Shown here: piece by piece, positions 45,921 through 54,440 of the stretch
Position numbering within the stretch: position 1 is the first letter of the stretch
Layout: the number at the start of each line of letters is the position of its first letter
DNA from: Bog-756 sp963777665
GTDB lineage: Bacteria; Actinomycetota; Acidimicrobiia; Acidimicrobiales; RAAP-2
Assembly: GCA_963777665.1 (NCBI GenBank)
Contig: CAVZRJ010000003.1
Coordinates: 124,001-188,000, forward strand
Length of the DNA stretch: 64,000 nucleotides
Direction of reading: 5' to 3'
Notes under the pieces: model-generated
The model's input: the letters and a program-made list of their open reading frames with translations, nothing else
Told to the model about the DNA's origin: nothing
The model's database searches: none
Made by a program: the position numbers and the translations under genes

Positions 45921-47144
45921 GTGAAGATCCTTGTACTCGGAGGAGACGGTTATCTGGGTTGGCCGACGGCACTGCACCTGTCCCGCCGCGGCCACCAGGT
46001 GGGCATCGTCGACAACTTCGCGCGTCGGGGCTACGACCTCGAGATGGGCGTGGACTCCCTCGTGCCCACCGTGAGCCTGCAGCAGAGGGTCCGCCGTTGG
46101 CACGAAGTCTCCGACAACGCGATGGACATCTACGTGGGGGACCTCACCGACGCCGCCTTCGTCAACGAGACCCTGGCCTCCTTCGAGCCCGCCGCCGTGG
46201 TCCACTTCGCCGAGCAGCGTTCGGCTCCGTATTCGATGATCGACCGCAAGCACGCCGTGTACACCCAGGTGAACAACGTGGTGGGTACGCTCAACCTGCT
46301 CTACGCCATCGCCGAGCAGGACCGGGACATCCACCTGGTCAAGTTGGGCACGATGGGGGAGTACGGCACACCCAACATCGACATCGAGGAGGGCTTCCTC
46401 GAGGTCACCCACCGGGGCCGGACCGACGTCCTTCCGTACCCGAAGCAGCCCGGCTCCTTCTACCACCTCTCCAAGGTGCACGACAGCCACAACATCATGT
46501 TCGCCTGCCGTATCTGGGGGATCCGGGCGACCGATCTCAACCAGGGGATCGTCTACGGCCACGAGACCGACGAGACGTCGCTCCACCCCGAACTGGCCAC
46601 CCGGTTCGACTACGACGGTGTCTTCGGCACGGTCCTCAACCGATTCTGCGTCCAGGCCGTGACCGGTCACCCGCTCACCGTCTACGGCAGCGGTGGGCAG
46701 ACCCGGGGTGTGCTCAACATCCTCGACACCCTCGCCTGTGTGGCCTTGGCGGTCGACCACCCGGCAGAGCGTGGGGAGTTCCGGGTGTTCAACCAGTTCA
46801 CCGAGTCGTTCTCGGTCGCGCAGATGGCCGAGATGGTCGCCGCCCAGTACTCCGGTCCGGTGACCGTCGAGCATTCGCCCGACCCCAGGGTGGAGCGCGA
46901 GGAGCACTACTACCGGGCGGCCCACACCAAGCTGCTGGATCTCGGGCTCGTCCCCCACCTCCTGACCTCGTCGGTCATCCGGTCGATCCTGGCCGTGGCG
47001 GACACGTACAAGGACAACGTCGACCTGACCGCGATCCTGCCGACCGTCGAGTGGCGGAGCACCTCGAGCCACCTGGCCACCTCCGGGGGGACCCCGTCCA
47101 CCGAGCCGTCCGTCGACGGCTACGCGGTGGACGACGTGACCTGA
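45921..47144 (+). CDS. sqdB: UDP-sulfoquinovose synthase-like NAD-dependent epimerase (SQD1/SqdB)
   Basis: GTG 45921 follows a strong GGGAGGAAGG site. The 407-residue protein is strikingly like SQD1: KILVLGGDGYLGWPTALHLS, NFARRGYDLEMG, HFAEQRSAPYSMID, the catalytic Thr in KLGTMGEYG and Tyr/Lys in FYHLSKVHDSHN. SQD1-type enzymes convert UDP-glucose plus sulfite to UDP-sulfoquinovose for sulfolipid or sulfated glycan. The sulfoquinovosyl transferase that would complete sulfolipid synthesis is not seen here. Archaeal-type Agl3 enzymes share these motifs and use the same reaction. Confidence 0.88.
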   Translation: MKILVLGGDGYLGWPTALHLSRRGHQVGIVDNFARRGYDLEMGVDSLVPTVSLQQRVRRWHEVSDNAMDIYVGDLTDAAFVNETLASFEPAAVVHFAEQRSAPYSMIDRKHAVYTQVNNVVGTLNLLYAIAEQDRDIHLVKLGTMGEYGTPNIDIEEGFLEVTHRGRTDVLPYPKQPGSFYHLSKVHDSHNIMFACRIWGIRATDLNQGIVYGHETDETSLHPELATRFDYDGVFGTVLNRFCVQAVTGHPLTVYGSGGQTRGVLNILDTLACVALAVDHPAERGEFRVFNQFTESFSVAQMAEMVAAQYSGPVTVEHSPDPRVEREEHYYRAAHTKLLDLGLVPHLLTSSVIRSILAVADTYKDNVDLTAILPTVEWRSTSSHLATSGGTPSTEPSVDGYAVDDVT

Positions 47145-47220
47145 CGACGTCCCTGTCCCACTGCAGGGGCAGGGGGAGGCGCCGGGTTCGCGGAGCGCCC
47201 CCGGCACTATCGTCCTGCGG

Positions 47221-48407
47221 GTGCCGAGAGCGAGTCGCCGACGCCGCCGCCGCGGGTGGGGTGCCGGACCGGCGGTGCTCGTCGGCATCGCTGCGGCGCT
47301 CACCGCCGTCCTCATCGTCGGATCGCTGGTCGCCGTCCACACCCAGTCGCAGCACTACCGCTCAGCTACCACCACGGGATACGGAGCGCTGGCCGCCCGG
47401 ACGGCCGCGGACTCCACGCGGACCGGGAGCGAGCTCGCCGCCCTCATGGACGAGGTGTCCGGCCTGACCAACGCCAAGTTCCCCCACACCGCCCGCGGGA
47501 TCATCCAGCAAGGCCTCGACTCCGCCGTGCAGCAGACCTCCGACGAGGCCGCCCAGGCCGTCGAGATCGGGTCCCCTCCGCCCTCCGCTGACCTGGCCAC
47601 ACAATTCTCCACGGTGATGGCCGACCGGGCCACGGCGACGGCGCGGTTGCGGTCGACCGTCGACCAGCTCCTCGGCATGACCCCGCTCCCGGTCGCCGGC
47701 GCACCCTCCACGAGCGTCCCTGCCTCCCCGGCGACCCTCATCTCGGTCGGCCAGGCAACGAACGACCTGACCGCGGTCGGAACCCTTTTCGAGCAGGCCG
47801 ACGCGGAGTACCGGCAACTGGCCGCCACGGCCCGGTCTCTGCGCCCGGCGGTGCGCCTCCCGTCGTCGGTGTGGGTCGCGGACCCGCTGGCCACCTCCCC
47901 GCTCGGGGCCGTCCGGCTCGGAGCCGCCGCCGCCGCCCTGTCCGTCTCGGCGGCCTTGGTTCCCTTCCACCATCTGGTGGTCACCGCGGTCGGCCTGACT
48001 CCCACCGCTGTGCCCGGCGGCGGGACGGGGGTGGTCGGGACCACCTGCGTGGCGCCCCAGTCGACCGTGCCCGGGCCGTCGCCGACCATCCTTCCACCGA
48101 CGACCCGCGTCGCCGTCTCGGTCACCGTGACCAACTGCGGGACGGTGCCGGAGACGGGCGTGTCCGTCGCCGTGGCCATCGCCCCTGCCGATCCCCCCGG
48201 GGCCCCCGCACCGCCGCCCCGAGGTGCCGGGGGTACCTCGCGCGCCAGGGTCTCTGTGGCATCCGGATCCTCGACCGCCCCCGTCCTCTCGGCGTTGCCC
48301 GTCGCGCCCGGCCACCGCTATGCGCTGACCGTCTCGGTGAGTCCTCCCCCGGCCAGGTCGACCCGACCGGGACCACACACCAATTCCTCCTCCAGGTGAC
48401 CGGCTGA
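47221..48407 (+). CDS. Membrane-anchored secreted protein of unknown function (frameshift near the 3' end)
   Basis: I do not recognise a family. GTG 47221 gives a basic N-terminus, one transmembrane helix (about residues 16-40), a helical Ala/Thr-rich part with a conserved-looking DLTAVGTLFEQADAEYR, and a Thr/Pro-rich beta part (VAVSVTVTNCGTVPETGVSVAV). The literal frame ends at 48399. At the C5 run 48346-48350 one extra C would instead give a tail THQFLLQVTG ending at 48407, a more natural end for a beta domain, with 395 residues in total. It lies between the sqdB-like gene and citrate synthase. Confidence 0.6.
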
Positions 48408-48501
48408 CCTCCCGGCAGGGACGGTTGGTTGGTCAGCGAGACCGGAGGAGCATCTAGGATCGGGTCATCACCAGTGGACGCGACGGAAGGGTTTGAACCC
48501 A

Positions 48502-49773
48502 GTGGCCGAGAGCATCACGATCACCGACAACCGCACCGGTGAGTCCCTCGAGATACCGGTGGAGAACGGTGGCGTCTCGGCGGCACAGTGGTCCAAGCTC
48601 CTCCCCGGGGTGTGGTTCTACGATCCCGGCTTCGTATCGACGGCCGCCTGTGAGAGCGCCATCACATACCTCGACGGTGACGCCGGCATCCTCCGCTACC
48701 GCGGCTACCCGATCGAGCAGCTCGCCGAGAGCTCGACCTATCTCGAAGTCGCCTATCTGCTGCTCAACGGCAACCTGCCCGACGCCGAGCAATTCGAGGT
48801 CTGGCAGCGGGAGATCACCCTGCACACCTTCATCCACGAGAACGTCCGGAAGCGCTTCCTCGAGGGGTTCCACTACGACGCGCACCCGATGGGGATGCTG
48901 GTCTCGGCCGTCGCGGCACTGTCCACCTTCTACCTCGACGCCAAGGACATCTTCGACATCGAGTCCCGGAGCAAGCAGATCATCCGGCTCATCGCCAAGA
49001 TGCCCACCCTGGCGGCCGCCGCGCACCGCTTCAGCGTGGGGATGCCCTTCGTGTACCCCGACAACTCGCTCCCGTTCACGTCGAACTTCCTCTCCATGAT
49101 GTGGAAGATCGCCGAACCCCGATTCGAAGCCGATCCGACGCTGGCCCGTGCCCTGGACGTGCTGTTCATCCTCCACGCCGACCACGAGCAGAACTGCTCG
49201 ACCACGGCCATGCGGGTGGTGGGCTCCTCGCACGCGGATCCCTACTCGGCCACGGCCGCCGCGGCGGCCGCACTCTACGGCCCGCGGCACGGAGGAGCGA
49301 ACGAGGCGGTCATCCGCATGCTGACCGAGATCGGCTCGATCGACAACGTCGAGCCGTTCATCGCCTCGGTCAAGGAGGGATCGGGCGGCCGGCTGCAGGG
49401 TTTCGGTCACCGGGTCTACAAGAGCTACGACCCGCGGGCGACGATCATCAAGCGGACCGCGGACGAGGTGTTCGGGGTCACCGGCAAGAACCCGCTCCTC
49501 GACATCGCGCTCAAGCTCGAGGAGATCGCGCTGTCCGACGAGTACTTCACCTCCCGCAAGCTCTATCCGAACGTGGACTTCTACTCGGGTCTCATCTACC
49601 AGGCGATGGGCTTTCCGCTCGAGATGTTCCCCGTGCTGTTCGCCATCCCGCGCACGGCTGGCTGGTTGGCCCACTGGCAGGAGATGCTCGATCAGGACTC
49701 GAAGATCGCGCGGCCCCGCCAGCTCTACATCGGCGACGCCGAACGCACCTACCTGCCCATCGGCGAGCGCTGA
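48502..49773 (+). CDS. gltA: Citrate synthase
   Basis: This is a 423-residue enzyme from GTG 48502; TTG 48493 is an in-frame alternative. The catalytic residues are all recognisable: His in LHADHEQNCST, His in GPRHGGANEAV and Asp in NVDFYSGL. GFGHRVYKSYDPRA carries the oxaloacetate-binding arginine and histidine. At this length it belongs to the larger type II-like form. It condenses acetyl-CoA with oxaloacetate, using the C4 compounds that the nearby ethylmalonyl-CoA genes could replenish. Confidence 0.95.
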   Translation: MAESITITDNRTGESLEIPVENGGVSAAQWSKLLPGVWFYDPGFVSTAACESAITYLDGDAGILRYRGYPIEQLAESSTYLEVAYLLLNGNLPDAEQFEVWQREITLHTFIHENVRKRFLEGFHYDAHPMGMLVSAVAALSTFYLDAKDIFDIESRSKQIIRLIAKMPTLAAAAHRFSVGMPFVYPDNSLPFTSNFLSMMWKIAEPRFEADPTLARALDVLFILHADHEQNCSTTAMRVVGSSHADPYSATAAAAAALYGPRHGGANEAVIRMLTEIGSIDNVEPFIASVKEGSGGRLQGFGHRVYKSYDPRATIIKRTADEVFGVTGKNPLLDIALKLEEIALSDEYFTSRKLYPNVDFYSGLIYQAMGFPLEMFPVLFAIPRTAGWLAHWQEMLDQDSKIARPRQLYIGDAERTYLPIGER

Positions 49774-49803
49774 TCGGCCGCACCACCACCGGCGGCGGCC
49801 GGC

Positions 49804-50663
49804 TCAGCCGCCTCCCGACCCGCCGATCACCCGCATGAGCCCCTCCTGGGCCATGGACACGACCAGTTCGCCGGTGCGGGCGAACATGAGGCCCCGGGCC
49901 AGACCCCGTGCGCCGAACGCCGACGGGCTGTCCATGTCGTAGAGGAGCCATTCGTCGGCCCGGAAGGGTCGGAGGAACCACATGCAGTGGTCGAGGCTGG
50001 CCCCCATGAAGGTGACGTCGTCCCAGCTCACCTCGTGTGGAGCGAGCATGGTGTCGAACAGCGACATGTCCGACGCGTAGACGGCGATGCAGGTGTGCAG
50101 CAGAGGGTCGTCGGGAAGGGTCCCGTCCGCCCGGATCCACAGCCGTTGGGTGGGCTCCTTGGTGGCACCGTGCAAAAAGGGCAGCGGCCCGATGTGACGC
50201 TGGTCGATCGGGTGGGGCCGGGCGAACCAGTCACCCAGGCTGTCCCGGTACGGCTCGAGACGGGTCGCCAGCGTCTCGAGCGACTCGGGGTCGGGGACCT
50301 CGGGCATCGGGAACTGGTGGGAGAGGCCCACCTCGTCCACGTGGAACGAGGTCGACATGTTGAAGATGGCCCGCCCGTGCTGGATGGCAACCACCCTGCG
50401 GGTGGTGAAGGACCGGCCGTCGCGGATGCGGTCGACCTCGTAGAGGATGGGAACCTCCGGGTCGCCGGGACGGAGGAAGTAGGCGTGCAGCGAGTGGGGA
50501 CGGCCGTGGTCGACGGTGCGCCCGGCGGCCATCAGGGACTGGGCGGCAACCTGACCCCCGAAGACCCGTTGGCGGTCCTCGTGCGGGCTCACCCCCGGAA
50601 GATGTTGACCTCGATCGGCTCGAGATCGAGGAGGTCGACGAGGAACTCGAGGGCGTCGCTCAC
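49804..50663 (-). CDS. tesB: Acyl-CoA thioesterase II, TesB (one-base frameshift in this sequence)
   Basis: The double-hotdog thioesterase body reads VFGGQVAAQSL, HSLHAYFLRPGD, RDGRSFTTRRV and SLDHCMWFLRPFR. The usual N-terminal segment is encoded in the next frame upstream (GTG 50663: ALEFLVDLLDLEPIEVNIFRG). The two join if the run at 50592-50596 had one more base, giving FRGVSPHEDRQRVFGG and 286 residues, the normal TesB length. The active Asp/Thr/Gln triad region (DHCMW and nearby) is present. It releases free fatty acids from acyl-CoA. Confidence 0.9.
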
Positions 50664-50711
50664 CTCTCCATCCTGCCAGCTCTGGCGTGGAGCGCCCGCT
50701 ACGGTTGCCTC

Positions 50712-51890
50712 GTGTCCGAAATCACATTTCCCGACCGCTTCGTCTGGGGGACTGCCACCGCCGCTCACCAGATCGAGGGTGGCAACGTCAACAACGACTG
50801 GTGGGCCATGGAGCACGATCCCACCTCCGGGTGCGCGGACGTGAGCGGCGACGCCTGCGACTCGTTCAACCGGTACCCCGAGGACATCTCCCTGGTTGCC
50901 GACCTCGGCCTCTCGGCCTACCGGTTCTCCATCGAGTGGAGCCGCATCGAGCCGGAGGAGGGCGAGTTCTCCAGGGTCGCCCTCGACCACTACCGCCGGA
51001 TGGCTGCCACCTGCCGTGAGCGCGGGGTGCTTCCGGTCGTGACCTTCCACCACTTCACCCACCCCCGTTGGCTGGCTGCCGCCGGCACCTGGGAGGCACT
51101 CCACGCGGCCGACCGGTTCGCGCGGCTCTGCGAGCGGGTCACCGCCCACATGGGGGATCTCATCGGGATGGCCTGCACCCTCAACGAGCCCAACGTGGTC
51201 GCCACCATGGGCTGGCGCCACGGGCTCTTCCCGCCCCGGGTCCGCGACCGCACCCGTAGGGACGTGGTCAATGCCGCCATGGTCTCGGCCCACCGCAAGG
51301 CGGTCGAGGCGATCCGCTCCGGCCCGGGGGAGTTCCCGGTCGGGCTCACGCTCTCGATGACCGACTTCCAGCTGCAGCCGGGTGGCGAGGAGTGGCTCGA
51401 GCGTCTCCGACGTCCGAACGAGGACGTGTTCCTCGAGGCCACAGGGGGCGACGACTTCGTCGGGGTCCAGACCTACACCCGGATGCGGGTCGGGCCCGAC
51501 GGCGCGCTCGGCCCCGAGGACGGCGTGCCGACCACCCAGATGGGCTACGAGTTCTGGCCCGAGGCCCTCGAGGGCACCATCCGCCGGGCGCACGAGGTCA
51601 CCGGTGGCCTCCCGGTCTACGTGACCGAGAACGGGATCGGGACCGATCAGGACGAGGACCGGATCGAGTACGTCGGACGGGCCCTCGCCGGGGTGCGCCG
51701 GTGTCTCGACGACGGCATCGACGTCCGCGGCTACTTCTACTGGAGCCTCATGGACAACTTCGAGTGGGTCCTCGGCTACAGCCCCACGTTCGGTCTGGTG
51801 GGAGTCGACCTGGAGACGTTCGTGCGCACCCGGAAGCCCAGCGCCGACTGGTTCGGCGGGGTGGCCCGGGCCAACGCCGTGCCCGCCTGA
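50712..51890 (+). CDS. Glycoside hydrolase family 1 (beta-glucosidase-like)
   Basis: GTG 50712 gives 392 residues of a GH1 barrel: FVWGTATAAHQIEGG, YRFSIEWSRIEPEEG, acid/base Glu in TLNEPNV, nucleophile Glu in YVTENGIG, and a late WSLMDNFEWVLGY loop that binds the sugar. It is shorter than the usual 440-470 residues, with loops trimmed around 210-240. No signal peptide is present, so it is probably cytoplasmic. It is divergent from tesB with about 50 bases between. Confidence 0.93.
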   Translation: MSEITFPDRFVWGTATAAHQIEGGNVNNDWWAMEHDPTSGCADVSGDACDSFNRYPEDISLVADLGLSAYRFSIEWSRIEPEEGEFSRVALDHYRRMAATCRERGVLPVVTFHHFTHPRWLAAAGTWEALHAADRFARLCERVTAHMGDLIGMACTLNEPNVVATMGWRHGLFPPRVRDRTRRDVVNAAMVSAHRKAVEAIRSGPGEFPVGLTLSMTDFQLQPGGEEWLERLRRPNEDVFLEATGGDDFVGVQTYTRMRVGPDGALGPEDGVPTTQMGYEFWPEALEGTIRRAHEVTGGLPVYVTENGIGTDQDEDRIEYVGRALAGVRRCLDDGIDVRGYFYWSLMDNFEWVLGYSPTFGLVGVDLETFVRTRKPSADWFGGVARANAVPA

Positions 51891-51996
51891 ACGGCCTGGT
51901 GGGCCGGCCACGGCCGGTCGGGCGTCCCACGCGGCGCGGCTACCTGGTCACGTACCGAACTGCTGTGCGCGAGGGGCGACGACTAGGGTGGGCCGA

Positions 51997-52497
51997 ATGC
52001 CGAGCCTCACCGTCCGCGTCGCACACCTCTGGGAGAAGCGGGACACTCCCGAGGCCCGGAGGCTGTTCAAGTACACGATGGTGTCGGTGGTCTCGACCGC
52101 TGTCTCCTTCGGCGTGCTGGCGCTCGTCTTCGGCGTCCTGCACCTGTGGGGGGAGATCGCCAGCACCGTCTTCGCCAACGTCGTCGCCACGATCCCCTCG
52201 TACTTCCTCAACCGCCAGTGGGTCTGGGGCAAGGGAGGGCGGTCGGGCCTGACCACGGAGATCTTCCCGTTCTGGGCGATGTCGTCGCTCGGCATCGTGG
52301 TCTCGATCGGCGGCGCTGCACTGGCGCGCCACATCGGGATCGTGCACCACCTGAGCCACTTCTACCAGACCCTGTTGGTCCTGGCGGCCAACCTGCTCTC
52401 CTTCGGCGTCTTCTGGGTGCTCAAATTCCTGGTCTTCAACCGACTGTTCCACGTGCACACCCTCGAGGAGCTCGACGAGCTCGTCGAGGCTGCCTGA
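51997..52497 (+). CDS. GtrA-family membrane protein
   Basis: This 166-residue protein has four transmembrane helices in the GtrA pattern: FKYTMVSVVSTAVSFGVLAL, FANVVATIPSYFLNRQWVW, a third helix near SSLGIVVSIGGAAL, and LLSFGVFWVLKFLVF. The NRQWVW motif after helix two is characteristic. Such proteins are linked with moving lipid-bound sugars across the membrane for wall polysaccharides. ATG 51997 is the chosen start. Confidence 0.88.
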   Translation: MPSLTVRVAHLWEKRDTPEARRLFKYTMVSVVSTAVSFGVLALVFGVLHLWGEIASTVFANVVATIPSYFLNRQWVWGKGGRSGLTTEIFPFWAMSSLGIVVSIGGAALARHIGIVHHLSHFYQTLLVLAANLLSFGVFWVLKFLVFNRLFHVHTLEELDELVEAA

Positions 52498-52516
52498 TCC
52501 GGCCGGACCGCCCGTC

Positions 52517-53323
52517 GTGCTGATCGCTACCACCACCTCCAGCGGATCGGTGGTCCTGGTCACCGCCGTCTTCCTGGCCAGCGCGGTCGAGATGGTCGAG
52601 GCCCTCACCATCGTCCTCGCGGTCGGGGTCACCCGCGGGTGGCGGTCCGCGCTGGAGGGCGTGGCGGTCGCACTGGTCGTACTGGCGGCCCTGGTGGCCG
52701 CGCTCGGCCCGGCACTGGTGCACTACGTCCCGCTCTCGGTGCTCCGGCTGGTGGTCGGGGGACTGCTGCTCGTCTTCGGCCTCCAGTGGCTGCGCAAGGC
52801 CGTGCTCCGGGCGGCCGGGCTCAAGGCCAAGCACGACGAGGACGCCATCTACGCAAAGCAGGTGGCCGAGCTCTCGGGGGCGACACCGACGAAGGGTCGC
52901 GACACCACCGGGTTCGTCGTCGCCTTCAAAGGGGTCTTCCTCGAGGGACTCGAGGTCGTGGTCATCGTCATCACCCTGGGCACCACCTCCCACCGCCTCG
53001 GACTGGCTGCGGTCGCGGCCGGAGCGGCCGTGGTCATCGTCTGCATCGTCGGGCTCCTCGTGCACCGGCAGCTCTCCGCGGTCCCCGAGAACGCCATGAA
53101 GATGGGCGTCGGCCTGATGTTGGTGAGCTTCGGGACGTTCTGGGCCGGCGAGGGCGTGCACATCGTGTGGCCCGGCTCCGACCTGGCGATCCCCGTGCTG
53201 GTGGCGTGGTACGGCCTCGTCGCCTGGGGTCTGGTGGCCGCGTCGCGCCGTTGGGCCCACGTCCCCGGAGCAGACGGGCAGGTCTCCGGCCTCGCACCGG
53301 CCGGCGGGACGGCCCATGGGTGA
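52517..53323 (+). CDS. Polytopic membrane protein with two ExxE motifs (COG4280/FTR1-like)
   Basis: GTG 52517 gives 268 residues with six or seven hydrophobic helices in two related halves. Each half opens with an acidic motif inside a helix: ASAVEMVEALTIVLAVG and KGVFLEGLEVVVIVITLG. The second resembles the REGLE motif of FTR1 iron permeases and the ExGDK motif of UPF0016/GDT1 cation transporters. Metal transport is a reasonable inference, but no binding protein or ferroxidase is nearby. It overlaps the next small gene by eight bases. Confidence 0.65.
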   Translation: MLIATTTSSGSVVLVTAVFLASAVEMVEALTIVLAVGVTRGWRSALEGVAVALVVLAALVAALGPALVHYVPLSVLRLVVGGLLLVFGLQWLRKAVLRAAGLKAKHDEDAIYAKQVAELSGATPTKGRDTTGFVVAFKGVFLEGLEVVVIVITLGTTSHRLGLAAVAAGAAVVIVCIVGLLVHRQLSAVPENAMKMGVGLMLVSFGTFWAGEGVHIVWPGSDLAIPVLVAWYGLVAWGLVAASRRWAHVPGADGQVSGLAPAGGTAHG

Positions 53324-53567
53324 CGGTCGGGGTCCGGAAGGCCGGCCGCTACCGCTCCGGTGGGTGTTCGCATTCGGCCGCTTCTGGTGGGAGTTCCTGA
53401 TCGGTGACACGCCCGGGTTGTTCGTCGGTGCCGCCGCCGTGATCGGCGTGGTGGCCCTCATCTGTGTCCGCCCCGGCGCGCGCACCTTCGCCGCGTACCT
53501 GATGCCGGTCCTGGTGGCCCTCGTCGTGGGCCTCTCCGTCCGGAGGGCCTCCCGCCGGGTCCCCTGA
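53316..53567 (+). CDS. Small membrane protein of unknown function
   Basis: This 83-residue protein overlaps the preceding gene, so it is probably translationally coupled. It has a basic N-terminus, an amphipathic FGRFWWEFLIGDTPG and two transmembrane helices (FVGAAAVIGVVALICV, LMPVLVALVVGLSV). It probably accompanies the ExxE membrane protein as an accessory subunit. No family is recognised. Confidence 0.7.
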   Translation: MGDGRGPEGRPLPLRWVFAFGRFWWEFLIGDTPGLFVGAAAVIGVVALICVRPGARTFAAYLMPVLVALVVGLSVRRASRRVP

Positions 53568-53575
53568 GCCGCCCG

Positions 53576-54064
53576 TCAGTCGCGGAAGTTCTCGAACTGC
53601 AGCGGAATCCCGAAGTCCTCACCCTTGAGCGTTGCGATCACCGATTGGAGATCGTCCCGCTTCTTGCCGGTCACCCGCAGCCGGTCGCCCTGGGTCTGGG
53701 AGCCGATGCCCTTGATGCCGAGGTCCTTGATGAACCGGTTGATCTTCTTGGCGTGGTCCGAGGAGATGCCGGCCCGGATCCCGAGCCGCTGGCGGGCGGT
53801 GCCCTTTGCGGCCTCCTCGATCTTGCCCACCTCGAACGACTTGAGCGAGACCTCGCGCCGGACCATCTTCTCCTGTAGCACCTGATAGAGCGCGCGCAGC
53901 CTGTCATCGGTCGACGACGTCAGGAGCAGCTCCTTGTCGGAGACCTCGATGGTCGAGTCGGTCCCCTTGAAGTCGAAGCGGGTGGCGGCCTCGCGGTTGG
54001 CCTGGTCCACAGCGTTGCGTACTTCCTGCATGTCGACTTCGGAGAGGACGTCGAAGGTGGGCAT
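53576..54064 (-). CDS. yajQ: YajQ family nucleotide-binding protein
   Basis: ATG 54064 gives 162 residues of the YajQ/UPF0234 family: FDVLSEVDMQEVRNAVDQA, REAATRFDFKGTDS, the GIRAGISSDHAKKINRFIKD stretch and an end LQFENFRD. These proteins bind nucleotides, and one relative in Xanthomonas binds cyclic-di-GMP. Such a link would be interesting given the GGDEF-EAL gene at 2.2 kb, but is not shown here. It converges on the small membrane protein gene. Confidence 0.94.
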   Translation of the reverse strand: MPTFDVLSEVDMQEVRNAVDQANREAATRFDFKGTDSTIEVSDKELLLTSSTDDRLRALYQVLQEKMVRREVSLKSFEVGKIEEAAKGTARQRLGIRAGISSDHAKKINRFIKDLGIKGIGSQTQGDRLRVTGKKRDDLQSVIATLKGEDFGIPLQFENFRD

Positions 54065-54108
54065 GGCGAAACAGTACCGCTGCACCAGGCGATAACCTTC
54101 CGGCCTGC

Positions 54109-54190
54109 GGGTCGGTGCCCGAGCGGCCAAAGGGAGCAGACTGTAAATCTGCCGGTTCTGCCTTCGAAGGTTCGAATCCTTCCCGGCCCA
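54109..54190 (+). tRNA. tRNA-Tyr (anticodon GTA)
   Basis: Acceptor GGGTCGG pairs with CCGGCCC, the anticodon loop is CTGTAAA in a GCAGA/TCTGC stem, the variable arm is long, and the T-arm is GAAGGTTCGAATCCTTC. Discriminator A. CCA is not fully encoded. Confidence 0.95.
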
Positions 54191-54273
54191 CCCCAGGGAG
54201 CCCCGGTAGGAGTGGCGCGCGCCCTCCTCCCGGGGCCCCGTCGCGCCGGCCGGCGGGAGGGTCGGGCTGTCAC

Positions 54274-54301
54274 TTGCGGGACGCCCGCCGCTGGTTACAA
54301 T
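54274..54301 (+). promoter_or_regulatory. Candidate promoter of the mannosyltransferase gene
   Basis: TTGCGG (54274-54279) and TACAAT (54296-54301) are separated by 16 bases, a good housekeeping-sigma promoter between tRNA-Tyr and the ATG at 54441. It would give a leader of about 130 bases with a GAGGAG site at 54422. Confidence 0.55.
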
Positions 54302-54440
54302 GACGTTACGGAATGATTGCGTTCACGGGTTGCCCGAGCACGGGGCGCCGCTGTCGGGGGGACCGCAGACACCCCGGGCGAGACGGGATTCCGGCTCGCC
54401 CGGCCAGATCGCCGCACGACTGAGGAGAACCCCCTACCCC

